Positions 8,656-16,967 of a stretch of DNA of 64,000 nucleotides are shown one piece after another. Source of the stretch: Winogradskya consettensis (lineage in GTDB: Bacteria; Actinomycetota; Actinomycetes; Mycobacteriales; Micromonosporaceae). The notes beneath the pieces were generated by a model. It was not told the origin of the DNA and did not search any database. It saw nothing but the letters and a program-made list of their open reading frames with translations. A program made the translations under genes and the position numbers. Position 1 is the stretch's first letter, and each line of letters begins with the position of its first letter. Where the stretch lies: assembly GCF_018332715.1 (NCBI RefSeq), contig NZ_BOQP01000003.1, positions 124,001 to 188,000 of the forward strand, read 5' to 3'.

Positions 8656-9120
8656 GTGGAGGAACTCGCACACGACTGCGCCGTGGACATCGACGGGCCT
8701 GTCGAGGACCTCGCCGCCGGTCTGATCCAGCTCACCCGGCTGATCCGCGGGATCTACCGGCGCACGGCCGAGCGCCACCACCTGACCCCCGTCCAGGCGA
8801 AGCTCCTCTGCGGCCTGCTGGACGGCCCACGCGGCATGGCGGTGCTGGCGCAGACGTTCGGCGTGGAGAAGGCCGCCCTCACCGGCCTCATGGATCGCAC
8901 CGAGAAACTCGGGCTCGCCCAGCGCTCACCCGTCCCCGGCGACCGCCGCGCCCTCCAGGCCACCCTCACGGACGCCGGCCGCGCCGCGGCCCAGGCCTTC
9001 AACGCCGACGTCACCGCCGAAATGGGCAAACTGACCGAGCACCTCGGCCCCGACACCAGCGAGCAACTCCGCGCCACGGTGACGGACATCCTGGAGCGAC
9101 ACCGGGCCCACTCCGCCTAG
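8656..9120 (+). CDS. MarR-family transcriptional regulator
   Basis: A 154-residue winged-helix regulator (161 if started at GTG 8635). The helix-turn-helix and wing occupy about residues 50-100 with 'FGVEKAALTGLMDRTEKLGLAQR' style recognition helix and 'PGDRRALQATLTDAGRAAA' wing, the typical MarR core. No ribosome binding site precedes either GTG; TAATGT lies 7 bases upstream of GTG 8656, so a leaderless transcript is a reasonable guess and I prefer that start. Divergent from the FMN reductase across a 31-bp palindrome, it probably represses both genes and is released by a phenolic or oxidant ligand. Followed by a strong hairpin terminator at 9128-9159. Confidence 0.9.
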   Translation: MEELAHDCAVDIDGPVEDLAAGLIQLTRLIRGIYRRTAERHHLTPVQAKLLCGLLDGPRGMAVLAQTFGVEKAALTGLMDRTEKLGLAQRSPVPGDRRALQATLTDAGRAAAQAFNADVTAEMGKLTEHLGPDTSEQLRATVTDILERHRAHSA

Positions 9121-9127
9121 ACAGCGA

Positions 9128-9159
9128 GCAGGGCCGGAGCTCGTGAGCTCCGGCCCTGC
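9128..9159. terminator. Bidirectional hairpin terminator
   Basis: Perfect 14-base arms (GCAGGGCCGGAGCT / AGCTCCGGCCCTGC) around a CGTG loop, placed between the convergent ends of the MarR gene (9120) and the repeat-domain protein (9176). No clear T tract, as often in high-G+C actinomycetes. Confidence 0.8.
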
Positions 9160-9175
9160 CTCAGTTACCGGTGGA

Positions 9176-12100
9176 TCAGAACTTCTTGTTGAGGACGAAG
9201 GCCCAGTAGATGAGCGTCGTCGACTGTGCCTGGGTCAGGGCCGGCTTCTTGCCGATGCTGGAGAGCAGGACCTTGGCGATGTAGATCAGGAACTGGTGCT
9301 TGTTGAGGGTGGTGTCGAAGTCCTTGAGGGACGCGGCACTCGCGGTGGGCAGGTACTGGTGGGTGAGCTGGATCAGCCAGGCGACCGTGGGCTCGACCGT
9401 GTAGGTGACGGTGACCGGGGCGGCCTTGTTGCCGGCCTTGTCGACGCCGCCGGCGCAGAGGATCGTGTGCAGGCCCTTGTCGTTGGTGGTGTGGGTGATG
9501 GTGGCATCGGTGGCGATGCCCGAGCCGGTGTCGGTGGTGCGGCAGGACACGGCCGGGGTGGCCTCGGCGCCGTAGGCGGTGCCGCTTGCGGCGCCCAGGA
9601 TCGTGGTGACCGGGGCGGTCTTGTCGACGTTCAGGCTGACCGTGGTGGTGGTGCTGTTGCCGGCCTTGTCGGTGGCGATGCCCGGGACGCTGATCTGTGC
9701 GCCTTCGGTGGTGACGGTGACGTCGGCGGGGCAGGTGGCGACCGCGGAGCCGTCGTCCGTGCAGGTGAACTTCACGGTCGGGGCGGCGGTGTACCAGCCG
9801 GCGTCGTTCTTCGTGCCGTCGACCGTCGCCTTGATCTGCGGGCCGACCAGGTCGACGCTGACCGTGACGCCGGCGGTGGTGGCGTTGCCGGCCTTGTCGA
9901 CCGCCGTGCCGGTGACCCGCTGGTTGGCGCCGTCCTGGGTGACCGTCGCGTCGGACGGGCAGGTGGCCAGGCCGGAGCCCGTGTCGGTGCAGGTGAAGTG
10001 GACGGTCGGGGCCTTCTTGAACCAGCCGTCTGTGGTGGCGTCGCCGACGATCGCGGCGGTGATGGCCGGCGCGGTCTGGTCGACGTTGACGGTGGCGGAC
10101 GCGGTGGCGGTGTTGCCGGCGGCGTCGACCGCGGTGCCCAGGATCAGCTTGGCGGCGGTGTCGGCGGTGACCGGCACGTCGGCGGGGCAGTCGGCGATGC
10201 CGGCGCCACCGTCGTCGGTGCAGGTGAAGTGGACGGTCGGCGCGGTCTTGTACCAGCCGTCGGCGTTGGCGTCGCCCGACACCGTGGCGGTGATGACCGG
10301 CGCGGTCTGGTCGACGCTCACCTTGACGGTGGTGGTGGCCGAGTTGCCGGCCGCGTCGAACGTGGTGCCGGTGACGGCCTGGCCGACGCCGTCGGTGAGG
10401 ACCGTGCTGTCGGCCGGGCAGCTGGCGATGCCGGAGCCGCCGTCGTCGGTGCAGGTGAAGTGGACGGTCGGGGCGGACTTGTACCAGCCCTTGTCGTTGG
10501 CGTCACCGATGATCGACGCGGTGATGACCGGGCGGGCCTGGTCGAGGTTGAGCTCGACCGTGGCGGTGGCGGTGTTGCCGGCGACGTCGGTGGCGGTGCC
10601 GACGACCTTGCGGCCCGAGTTGTCCATGTTCAGCACCCGGTCGGCAGGGCAGTCGGCGATGCCGGAGCCCACGTCGGTGCAGGTGAAGTGGACGGTCGGG
10701 GCGATCTTGTACCAGCCGTCGGCGTTCGGCTCACCGATGATGGTGGCCTTGATGACCGGGGCGGCCTGGTCGATGTTCAGCGTGACCGTGGCGGTCGCCG
10801 TGTTGCCACCCTTGTCGGCCGCGGTGCCGGTGACCTTCTGGGCGATCGCGTTGAGCGTGACCGGGGTGTCGGCCGGGCAGGTCGCCAGGGCCAGGTTGTC
10901 GGCGCAGGTGTAGTGGATGGTCGGCGCCGAGGTGTACCAGCCGGCCGCGTTCTTCGTGCCGATGACCGTCGCCGAGATGGTCGGCGCGATCTGGTCGACG
11001 CTCAGCATCAGCGTGGTGGTCGTGGTGTTGCCGGCGGTGTCCACGGCGGTGCCGCTGAACCGCTGCAGCAGGCCGTCCTTGTCAGCGGTGATGTCGTCGG
11101 GGCACTTGGCCACGCCGCCCTCGTCGGTGCAGGTGAAGTGCACGGTGACCGGCGTCTTGAACCAGCCGCCGCTCGGCTTGGCGGACAGCGTCGTGGTGAT
11201 GGTCGGCGGGGTGCGGTCCGCGCCGGAGCTGACCGTCGTGGTCGTGGTGGTCTGCGTCGGGTCCGGCGCCGGGGAAGAGGCGTCGGTGGCCGGCGTGCTC
11301 GCCGTGGGGGCCGGCGTCGGCGTCGCGACCGGGACCTGCGCGGTCCAGATCGGTACGGAACCGGTAGCCGCGCCGCTGCCGCCGTTCGCGTTGTACGCCT
11401 TGACCTCGATGATCCAGCTCTTGGCGGTGTCGAGCTTGAGCGTCCCGGACGTGGCGGACGCGTCCACCTTCAGCGAGCCGGTGATCTTGGACTCGCCATA
11501 GTTGACCAGGTAGTACGTCGGGGCCGGCCCGGTGGTCGGAGCGGTCCAGACGACCTCGACCGTGCCCGGCGTGTCCGCGCGGCGCTGCACGACCAGGTCG
11601 GTCGGGTTCGACGGCTTGAACGCGCTCATCGACGCCTTGGCGGTCAGACAGGAACCGAAGTCGTTGATCGCGGTGAGCGAGAGGCTGTAGGTCTTGGAGG
11701 CGTCGATGTTCTCGTACCGGAACGACGTGTCGAGGCTGGTCGTGTCGACCAGGACGACGTTGTCGGCGGTGCGGGTGAAGACGACGTGGTAACCGGTCAC
11801 CGGGCTGTAGCCGGGGGAGGACGGGGTCTTCCACGACGCGGTGGCCGTGGTGCCGTCGTCCTCGCGGCCGGTGACCATGCCCGAGACGTAACCGGGAGCG
11901 AGCGGCTTGAGCGTCCAGTTGCTCGTGAGGGCCGTGTTGCCCGCGGCGTCGGCGGCGCCCACCTTGATCTTGTAGGTGGTGCACTGGTTGGGTGCGGCGA
12001 CCGCGTACGACAGCGACGTCGACGGCACGCTGATCACCGTCTCGACATCGTCGGCCAGCACGTCGACGACGTAGTGGTCGGCGTCGGCGACGGCCTTCCA

Positions 12101-12259
12101 CGCCACGTTGATCTGGTGCACGTCGTCGGCCGCGCGGGCCACGCTCCAGCTCTTCGGTGCGGCAGGAGCTGCAAGTGCCGCCATGGGCGTACCGACGGCG
12201 GTCGCCGCCACGCCCACCGTTGCGGCGCCCACCAGGGTGAGCAAACGCCTCATGTTCAT
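9176..12259 (-). CDS. Secreted FN3 / tandem Ig-like repeat protein
   Basis: A 1027-residue exported protein. Residues 1-31 are a signal peptide (Arg-rich start, hydrophobic core, AxA site near 'ALAAPA'). Three fibronectin-type-III-like domains fill about 35-305, followed by a Pro/Thr/Ser linker (~305-349). Then come seven tandem modules of 75-77 residues (about 350-881), each with 'GWY/F...APTVHFTCTD...CPAD...GTAxDxAGN...DQ' and one Cys pair, and an eighth divergent copy (882-958). The last ~69 residues are helical and may be a separate anchoring domain. No LPxTG. Such Ig-like repeats serve as spacers or adhesins at the cell surface. Start ATG 12259 has GAGATGAGG upstream. The promoter carries a perfect 11-bp direct repeat shared with the polysaccharide genes. 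Confidence 0.88.
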   Translation of the reverse strand: MNMRRLLTLVGAATVGVAATAVGTPMAALAAPAAPKSWSVARAADDVHQINVAWKAVADADHYVVDVLADDVETVISVPSTSLSYAVAAPNQCTTYKIKVGAADAAGNTALTSNWTLKPLAPGYVSGMVTGREDDGTTATASWKTPSSPGYSPVTGYHVVFTRTADNVVLVDTTSLDTSFRYENIDASKTYSLSLTAINDFGSCLTAKASMSAFKPSNPTDLVVQRRADTPGTVEVVWTAPTTGPAPTYYLVNYGESKITGSLKVDASATSGTLKLDTAKSWIIEVKAYNANGGSGAATGSVPIWTAQVPVATPTPAPTASTPATDASSPAPDPTQTTTTTTVSSGADRTPPTITTTLSAKPSGGWFKTPVTVHFTCTDEGGVAKCPDDITADKDGLLQRFSGTAVDTAGNTTTTTLMLSVDQIAPTISATVIGTKNAAGWYTSAPTIHYTCADNLALATCPADTPVTLNAIAQKVTGTAADKGGNTATATVTLNIDQAAPVIKATIIGEPNADGWYKIAPTVHFTCTDVGSGIADCPADRVLNMDNSGRKVVGTATDVAGNTATATVELNLDQARPVITASIIGDANDKGWYKSAPTVHFTCTDDGGSGIASCPADSTVLTDGVGQAVTGTTFDAAGNSATTTVKVSVDQTAPVITATVSGDANADGWYKTAPTVHFTCTDDGGAGIADCPADVPVTADTAAKLILGTAVDAAGNTATASATVNVDQTAPAITAAIVGDATTDGWFKKAPTVHFTCTDTGSGLATCPSDATVTQDGANQRVTGTAVDKAGNATTAGVTVSVDLVGPQIKATVDGTKNDAGWYTAAPTVKFTCTDDGSAVATCPADVTVTTEGAQISVPGIATDKAGNSTTTTVSLNVDKTAPVTTILGAASGTAYGAEATPAVSCRTTDTGSGIATDATITHTTNDKGLHTILCAGGVDKAGNKAAPVTVTYTVEPTVAWLIQLTHQYLPTASAASLKDFDTTLNKHQFLIYIAKVLLSSIGKKPALTQAQSTTLIYWAFVLNKKF
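9386..11212 (-). repeat. Eight tandem ~228-bp coding repeats
   Basis: The seven regular and one divergent protein modules correspond to DNA units of 225-231 bp in this interval. Conserved blocks recur in every unit, for instance the GTGCAGGTGAAGTGGACGGT segment coding for the 'TVHFTCT' strand and the GTTGCCGGC segment coding for 'AGN'. Copies differ enough to show diversification, not recent amplification. Confidence 0.85.
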
Positions 12260-12306
12260 CTGGCCTCATCTCGTTCGAGCAATTCGACTGGTAGATCGGC
12301 CCGCTG

Positions 12307-12328
12307 TCTCAAGCCGGTCTCAAGCCGT
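12307..12328 (-). promoter_or_regulatory. 11-bp direct repeats (TTGAG boxes), site 1
   Basis: Plus-strand units TCTCAAGCCGG and TCTCAAGCCGT are adjacent and nearly identical; read on the minus strand they give two GGCTTGAGA boxes at 11-bp period. Eight bases after the proximal TTGAGA comes CGATCT (about 12293-12298), a -10-like hexamer. The gene start (12259) is 48 bases from the repeats. The same arrangement occurs at 31040, 36141 and 39341. Confidence 0.65.
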
Positions 12329-12341
12329 GTTCTGGGAAAGA

Positions 12342-13193
12342 TCAGGAGTGCGCGGAGCTCTTGAGTGCCGGTAGCTGGTCGCTGACGACGGCGACCGGGA
12401 GGGTGAACCAGATCCGGGCGCCGCCGCGGAAACCCGGGTCGGCGCCGATGGTGCCGCCGAGCCGTTCCACGATCCGCCGGCAGATGGTCAGGCCCAGACC
12501 GGTCCCCGGGTACGCGTCCGGATGCGCCCGGTGCAGCTCCCCGAAGATCGCCTCGTGCTGCCCGTCCGGGATCCCGACACCGTGGTCGGTCACCTCGACC
12601 CGCACCATGGCGTCCTCGCCCACCTCGGCCACGATGTGTACGCGCGCCGGCTCCCCGGGCCGCACGTACTTCACCGCGTTGCCGATCAGGTTCTCCATCA
12701 GCCGCCGCAGCATGCCGTGGTCGCCCTGGACCGGGGGCAGCGGTTCGCGGGTGATGTCCGGTACCGGTCGCGGACCGACGCCCGGGCGGGGCAGCTCCAT
12801 GGCGCGATCGGCGATCACGTCGTCCACCAGCGCGGTCAGGTCGATCGCCGTCAGGTGCAGGCCGGCCCCGCGTACGGTGGAGTATGCGAGCACGTCGTCG
12901 ATCAGCCGCGTCATCCGGTCGGTGCCCCGGTTGATCTCCGCCACGAAGTCGTCGTAGTCGTCCGGGCGCGGGTAACCGACGTCGAGATGGGTGAGCAGCT
13001 GGGCGTACCCGCAGATGCCCGCGAGGGGCGCCTTCAGGTCGTGGCTGATCTCCCGGGAGAAGGCCTCGAGGTCGGCGACGGAGCGGCTGAGCTCGCGCAC
13101 GGTGCGCTCGAGCTCGGCGTTGCGCTGCCGCTCGCGTGCCAGTTCGGCGTGCACGTCCGTGGCGGCGGCCGGCGTCTCAAAGTTGTGCGGCAC
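12342..13193 (-). CDS. Cytoplasmic sensor histidine kinase
   Basis: A 283-residue kinase without membrane segments. A coiled coil (about 15-50, 'ELARERQRNAELERTVRELSRS' style heptads) leads into a HisKA domain with 'EISHDLKAPLAGICGYAQLL' holding the phospho-His near residue 51, then an HATPase_c domain with N-box 'ENLIGNAVKYV' , 'DHGVGIPDG' and 'GTGLGLTICRRIVERLGG'. It lacks its own sensor domain, so input probably comes from a partner. GTG 13193 has GGAG 6 bases upstream, inside the end of the hybrid kinase, which it overlaps by 17 bases; the two are one transcription unit. No separate response regulator lies next to them. Confidence 0.92.
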   Translation of the reverse strand: MPHNFETPAAATDVHAELARERQRNAELERTVRELSRSVADLEAFSREISHDLKAPLAGICGYAQLLTHLDVGYPRPDDYDDFVAEINRGTDRMTRLIDDVLAYSTVRGAGLHLTAIDLTALVDDVIADRAMELPRPGVGPRPVPDITREPLPPVQGDHGMLRRLMENLIGNAVKYVRPGEPARVHIVAEVGEDAMVRVEVTDHGVGIPDGQHEAIFGELHRAHPDAYPGTGLGLTICRRIVERLGGTIGADPGFRGGARIWFTLPVAVVSDQLPALKSSAHS

Positions 13194-15354
13194 GCTGTGC
13201 TCCTTCGTCCCCGGCGAGGTAGCCGGCCATCACGCGGACCGTTCCGGCCACCGCGTTCTCCACGCTCTCGACCAGACCGGCCAGCTCTTCCTCGCTGGTA
13301 CCGGCGATCGCGTTCCGTTCGATCAGTGCGCACGCCTCGGCGAGCGGGTCCGCCCCCAGCAGCGCGCTGGACGATTTGAGCGTGTGCGCGGTGGCGCGCA
13401 ACGCGTCGTGGTCCCGGTTGCGCAGCGCGTCGGCCAGCGCCGTGCGCCGCCCGTCGAGCTGTGCGAGGAAGGTGTTCACGGTGATCTCGACCAGTGCCCG
13501 GTCCTCGAGCTGCTGCTCGAGTTCGTGCAGCTTGCTGAGGTCGACCGGGTCCGCCTGGGCTTCTTCCTCGGGTTTCGTGAGGTAGGGCTCCAGCGCCGCC
13601 CGCAGATCGGGCAGCGTGATCGGCTTGCTGAGGTGGCCGTCCATCCCGGCGGCGAGACAGCGTTCCTTGTCGCCCTGCAGCGCCGTCGCGGTGAGCGCCA
13701 GGATCGGCGTCAGCGAGCCGGCACCGCGGATCTGCCGGGTGGCTTCCAGCCCGTCCATCCGCGGCATCTGAAGATCCATCAGGACCACGTCGTACGCCGT
13801 CCCGCCCAGCACCTTCTCCGCGGCCTCGGCGCCGTCGGCCGCGGTGTCGCACTCGACACCGAGCAGCTGGATCATCCGCTTGAACACGGTCCGGTTGACG
13901 TCGTTGTCCTCGGCGAGCAGCACCCGGCCGCCGTCGAGCTTCGGGACGGTGACGGGTGCGCCGCGTACGCCGGTGCGTTCCTGGTTGAGCGTCGCGACCA
14001 GCCGGGCCAGCACCAGGGGCGCGGTGAGCACACCGGGTTTACGGACCAGGCCGGTGCGCGGGTCGGTGGTGCTGATCATCAGCGCGCGCCCGTTCGGGCC
14101 GAGCGCCCTGGAGACCAGCTCGGCCCGGTCCACCGCTTCAGGGTCGTGCGCGTCGTCGCACCAGATCACGGTGTCCACTCCGGACACGCCCGCGGTGACC
14201 TCGGCGAAACGGGCCGGCGTGGGTTCGGCACCCGCACCGATCAGCATCCAGAGCATCGCCTGCTCGGACCGGGGCGAAGGGGCGACGACCGCCACCCTGC
14301 GCCGGGCCAGCGGTGTCGGCGCCGGCCGGCCGGGCTGCTCCTGCACCGGCTCGTAGGGCAGTCGGATCCGGAACTGGGAGCCCTCACCCGGCTGGGAGAG
14401 CACGTCGATGGTGCCGCCCATGCAGGCGACCAGCCGGGCGGCGAGCGCGAGCCCGAGCCCGGCGCCCTCGTGCCGGCGGTTCGCCGACGAGTCGGCCTGC
14501 ACGAACGGCGCGAAGATCCGCTTGCGGTCCGGTTCGCCGATACCGGGGCCGGTATCGGCGACCGTGATCAGGTACGCGTCCGAGCCGTCACGCGCGGCGG
14601 TGACCACGACCTCGCCGGAGTCGGTGAACTTGACGGCGTTGCCGACCACGCAGGTCAGCACCTGGCGGAGCCGGTCCACGTCGCCGATCACCGCCGCGGG
14701 GAGGTCCGGCGCGGGCGTGGCGAGCAGCAGGATCCGCTTGCTGCGGGCCTCCTGCTGGAGCGGTTCGATGATGCCTTCGAGCAGCGGGCGCAGCGGCACC
14801 GGCCCGCGCTCGACCTCCAGGCTGCCGGTCTCGAGCCGGGCCAGGTCGAGCAGGTCGTCGGTGAGCGTCTTCAGCGCGTGGACCGAGCGGTGCACGTTGT
14901 CGACGACCTCGCGGACGTCCTGCTGCAGGTGCTGGGCACGCAGCAGATCCATCGTGGCGACGACGGTGGTGACCGGGGTCCGGATCTCGTGCCCGAGCAG
15001 GGCCAGGAACTGCGACTTGGCCTCGGCCGCTCCGTCGCCCTCCGAGCGTGACTGCTCCACGCTCACGAGCCGACGTGGAGAACCGCAGTCACTCTCCAGG
15101 TACGCGACCCGCAGCGTGCCCCCGTCGCACTTGCAGGGCAGCTCGGTGGCCGGGTCCACGCGGGTCATCGTCCGGACCGCGGACAACAGCTCCTCGTGGG
15201 CCGGGCAGCTTCCCGGTGCCGTGGCCAGCACGGTGCCCTCGGGGGACAACGGTGGCGCCCATCTGCCGTTGGCGACCAGGACACGGCCATCCGTGTCCAC
15301 GATCGCCGCCGGCCCGGGCAACGCCTCGACCAGCGTGCGTGCCGCAAATCCCAT
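13177..15354 (-). CDS. Hybrid histidine kinase with receiver and Hpt domains
   Basis: A 725-residue phosphorelay protein. Order: a PAS-like N-terminal segment (about 1-105, includes a 'C..C.C' cluster 'GSC...PCKC'), HisKA with 'ALLGHEIRTP' (His about 122), HATPase_c (to about 340), a degenerate receiver-like domain (about 355-460) without a clear phospho-Asp, a true receiver with 'LLAEDNDVNR' and 'VVLMDLQMPRMDG', and a C-terminal Hpt domain with 'AHTLKSSSALLGA' (His about 657). Such BarA/ArcB-like proteins pass phosphate His-Asp-His to a separate regulator. I chose ATG 15354, which has GAGAGG 7 bases upstream. Its output regulator is not adjacent; the orphan OmpR-type regulator at 37373-38065 is a candidate by inference only. 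Confidence 0.92.
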   Translation of the reverse strand: MGFAARTLVEALPGPAAIVDTDGRVLVANGRWAPPLSPEGTVLATAPGSCPAHEELLSAVRTMTRVDPATELPCKCDGGTLRVAYLESDCGSPRRLVSVEQSRSEGDGAAEAKSQFLALLGHEIRTPVTTVVATMDLLRAQHLQQDVREVVDNVHRSVHALKTLTDDLLDLARLETGSLEVERGPVPLRPLLEGIIEPLQQEARSKRILLLATPAPDLPAAVIGDVDRLRQVLTCVVGNAVKFTDSGEVVVTAARDGSDAYLITVADTGPGIGEPDRKRIFAPFVQADSSANRRHEGAGLGLALAARLVACMGGTIDVLSQPGEGSQFRIRLPYEPVQEQPGRPAPTPLARRRVAVVAPSPRSEQAMLWMLIGAGAEPTPARFAEVTAGVSGVDTVIWCDDAHDPEAVDRAELVSRALGPNGRALMISTTDPRTGLVRKPGVLTAPLVLARLVATLNQERTGVRGAPVTVPKLDGGRVLLAEDNDVNRTVFKRMIQLLGVECDTAADGAEAAEKVLGGTAYDVVLMDLQMPRMDGLEATRQIRGAGSLTPILALTATALQGDKERCLAAGMDGHLSKPITLPDLRAALEPYLTKPEEEAQADPVDLSKLHELEQQLEDRALVEITVNTFLAQLDGRRTALADALRNRDHDALRATAHTLKSSSALLGADPLAEACALIERNAIAGTSEEELAGLVESVENAVAGTVRVMAGYLAGDEGAQRAAQL

Positions 15355-15504
15355 GCGCTGACCTCTCGGGGAGCAGGTCCTTCGGGGGAAGGTCCGTGCC
15401 ATGAGACTCGGGCGTCCCGGTCAGCGACTGAGGCAGCTTCAGGTAGCGAGTTGGTTGCATTCGGTAAACCTCAAGCCGTGGCCGTCCCCGCCGATGGGTG
15501 AGTC

Positions 15505-15753
15505 ATGCAGACCCGGCACCGTCATCGCCGCCGGCTCGCGCTGACGGCGCTGGCCGACCGGATCTGGCGGCTGCCCCTGGGCCTGGCGGCGGCGACGTTC
15601 GCCATCTGCGGGCCCGCGCATGCGCTCGGGCACACCGACTTCGTCTACTACGCGGTCCTGATCGGCCTCGCGCTGAGCGGTTTCGCGCTGCCGTTCGGCC
15701 TCATCGGCCTCCGCCATCAGCCCGCCGATCCTCCCGGAGGAACTGCTCGATGA
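15505..15753 (+). CDS. Small two-segment membrane protein
   Basis: An 82-residue protein with an Arg/His-rich cytoplasmic N-terminus and two hydrophobic segments (about 24-42 and 48-68), ending in a short hydrophilic tail. Start ATG 15505 is preceded by GGGTGAG. Its stop overlaps the ATG of the acyltransferase by 4 bases (ATGA), so it is translationally coupled to it and may be an accessory subunit. No family recognised. Confidence 0.65.
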   Translation: MQTRHRHRRRLALTALADRIWRLPLGLAAATFAICGPAHALGHTDFVYYAVLIGLALSGFALPFGLIGLRHQPADPPGGTAR

Positions 15754-16958
15754 CCCACGCCGTTCGCACCCCTGACGGCGTCGCGGCACCCCCGCGGCGT
15801 GGCCCGCACCGGTCGCTGAACGCCCTGCGTACGGTCGCTGCGGTCCTTGTGGTCATCTACCACCTGCGGACGTTGCTGTTCGTGCCGGAGGCCGACGGTC
15901 CGCTCAACGAGATCCTCTACACGGTGACCGGGCTCGGACCCGCCGCAGTGGTCGTCTTCTTCGTGCTGAGCGGCTACTGGGTCGGCGGCAGCGTGCTCTC
16001 CGGCTTCCGCCAGGACCGTTTCCGCTGGTCGACCTATGTCACCGCGCGGCTGAGCCGGCTCTGGATCGTGCTGGTCCCGGCGATCGTTCTCACCGCGCTG
16101 CTGGACCACCTCGGCCTCGCGCTGCTGCCGCACACGTCCATCTACCTGGGCGACATCGCCTACCACCACACGGTGCCGGCGGGTGACCTGGCCGGACGCC
16201 TCGACGCCGGCACCGCGCTGGGCAACCTGGCTTTCCTGCAGACCATCGCGCTTCCGACGTACGGGACAAATGCCTCACTGTGGTCGCTTGCGTACGAGGC
16301 CGCGTTCTACGCGATCTTCCCGCTCGCTCTGTATGCGTGGAAGGGCCACGGACTCGGCCCGCGCGTGTTCAACGGCGCCCTCGCCGTCGCCATCTGCGTC
16401 CTGGTGGGACCGAAGGTGCTCATGTACCTGCCGGTGTGGCTGATGGGGGCGGCGGTGGCCATGTTCCGTACGCGGATCGGCGCCTTCCTCGACGCCCGCA
16501 GCGCCGCACACCTGGCCACGGCCCGCGCCGTCGCCGTCGTCCTGGTCGCGGGCGCGATGGCCGCCACCCATGCGAGCTACAGCGGACGCAACGTGCTGTT
16601 GCTCGCCGGCACGACCACGCTGCTGCTGATCGTCCTCGTCCGCGACGTCGCCTGGTCCGGGCTGCCGGGGCGTGTGCTCACCGCGGTCTCCGCGTACGCC
16701 GAATCGTCGTACTCCCTCTACGCGATCCACCTCCCGATCGCCGCGATGACCGCCGCCCTCCTCACCCCGGCCGTCACGAACCGCTGGGCCCCGACACCGG
16801 CGCACTGGCTGAGCCTGCTCGCGCTCACCGCCGTACTGATCGCCCTCGGCTGGGCCTTCGCCTGGTGCACCGAACGCCACACCGACCGCCTCCGCAAAGC
16901 CGCCGACCGCTTCATCCGGTCCGGCACCCACCGCGCCCGCGTCCAGGGCCCGTCATAG
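15750..16958 (+). CDS. Acyltransferase family 3 (OafA-like) membrane protein
   Basis: A 402-residue integral membrane O-acyltransferase. It opens with 'LNALRTVAAVLVVIYHLRTLLF', containing the Arg and His that mark the family active site, and has about ten hydrophobic segments; 'GYWVGGSVL' and 'ASLWSLAYEAAFYAIFP' (W-S-L-x-x-E) are also conserved in this group. These proteins transfer acetyl or succinyl groups from the cytoplasm to extracytoplasmic sugars, so decoration of the surface polysaccharide made by neighbouring genes is likely. It starts inside the preceding small membrane protein (ATGA) and is followed after 9 bases by the beta-helix protein, with which it probably shares a transcript. 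Confidence 0.9.
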   Translation: MTHAVRTPDGVAAPPRRGPHRSLNALRTVAAVLVVIYHLRTLLFVPEADGPLNEILYTVTGLGPAAVVVFFVLSGYWVGGSVLSGFRQDRFRWSTYVTARLSRLWIVLVPAIVLTALLDHLGLALLPHTSIYLGDIAYHHTVPAGDLAGRLDAGTALGNLAFLQTIALPTYGTNASLWSLAYEAAFYAIFPLALYAWKGHGLGPRVFNGALAVAICVLVGPKVLMYLPVWLMGAAVAMFRTRIGAFLDARSAAHLATARAVAVVLVAGAMAATHASYSGRNVLLLAGTTTLLLIVLVRDVAWSGLPGRVLTAVSAYAESSYSLYAIHLPIAAMTAALLTPAVTNRWAPTPAHWLSLLALTAVLIALGWAFAWCTERHTDRLRKAADRFIRSGTHRARVQGPS

Positions 16959-16967
16959 GAGAAGCAT

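Noticed and set aside
9143..12364. A 1073-residue open frame opposite the secreted repeat protein
   Set aside because: It is the complement of a repetitive gene; composition is Gly/Arg/Asp-rich without any domain, while the minus-strand frame has a signal peptide and FN3/Ig-like modules.
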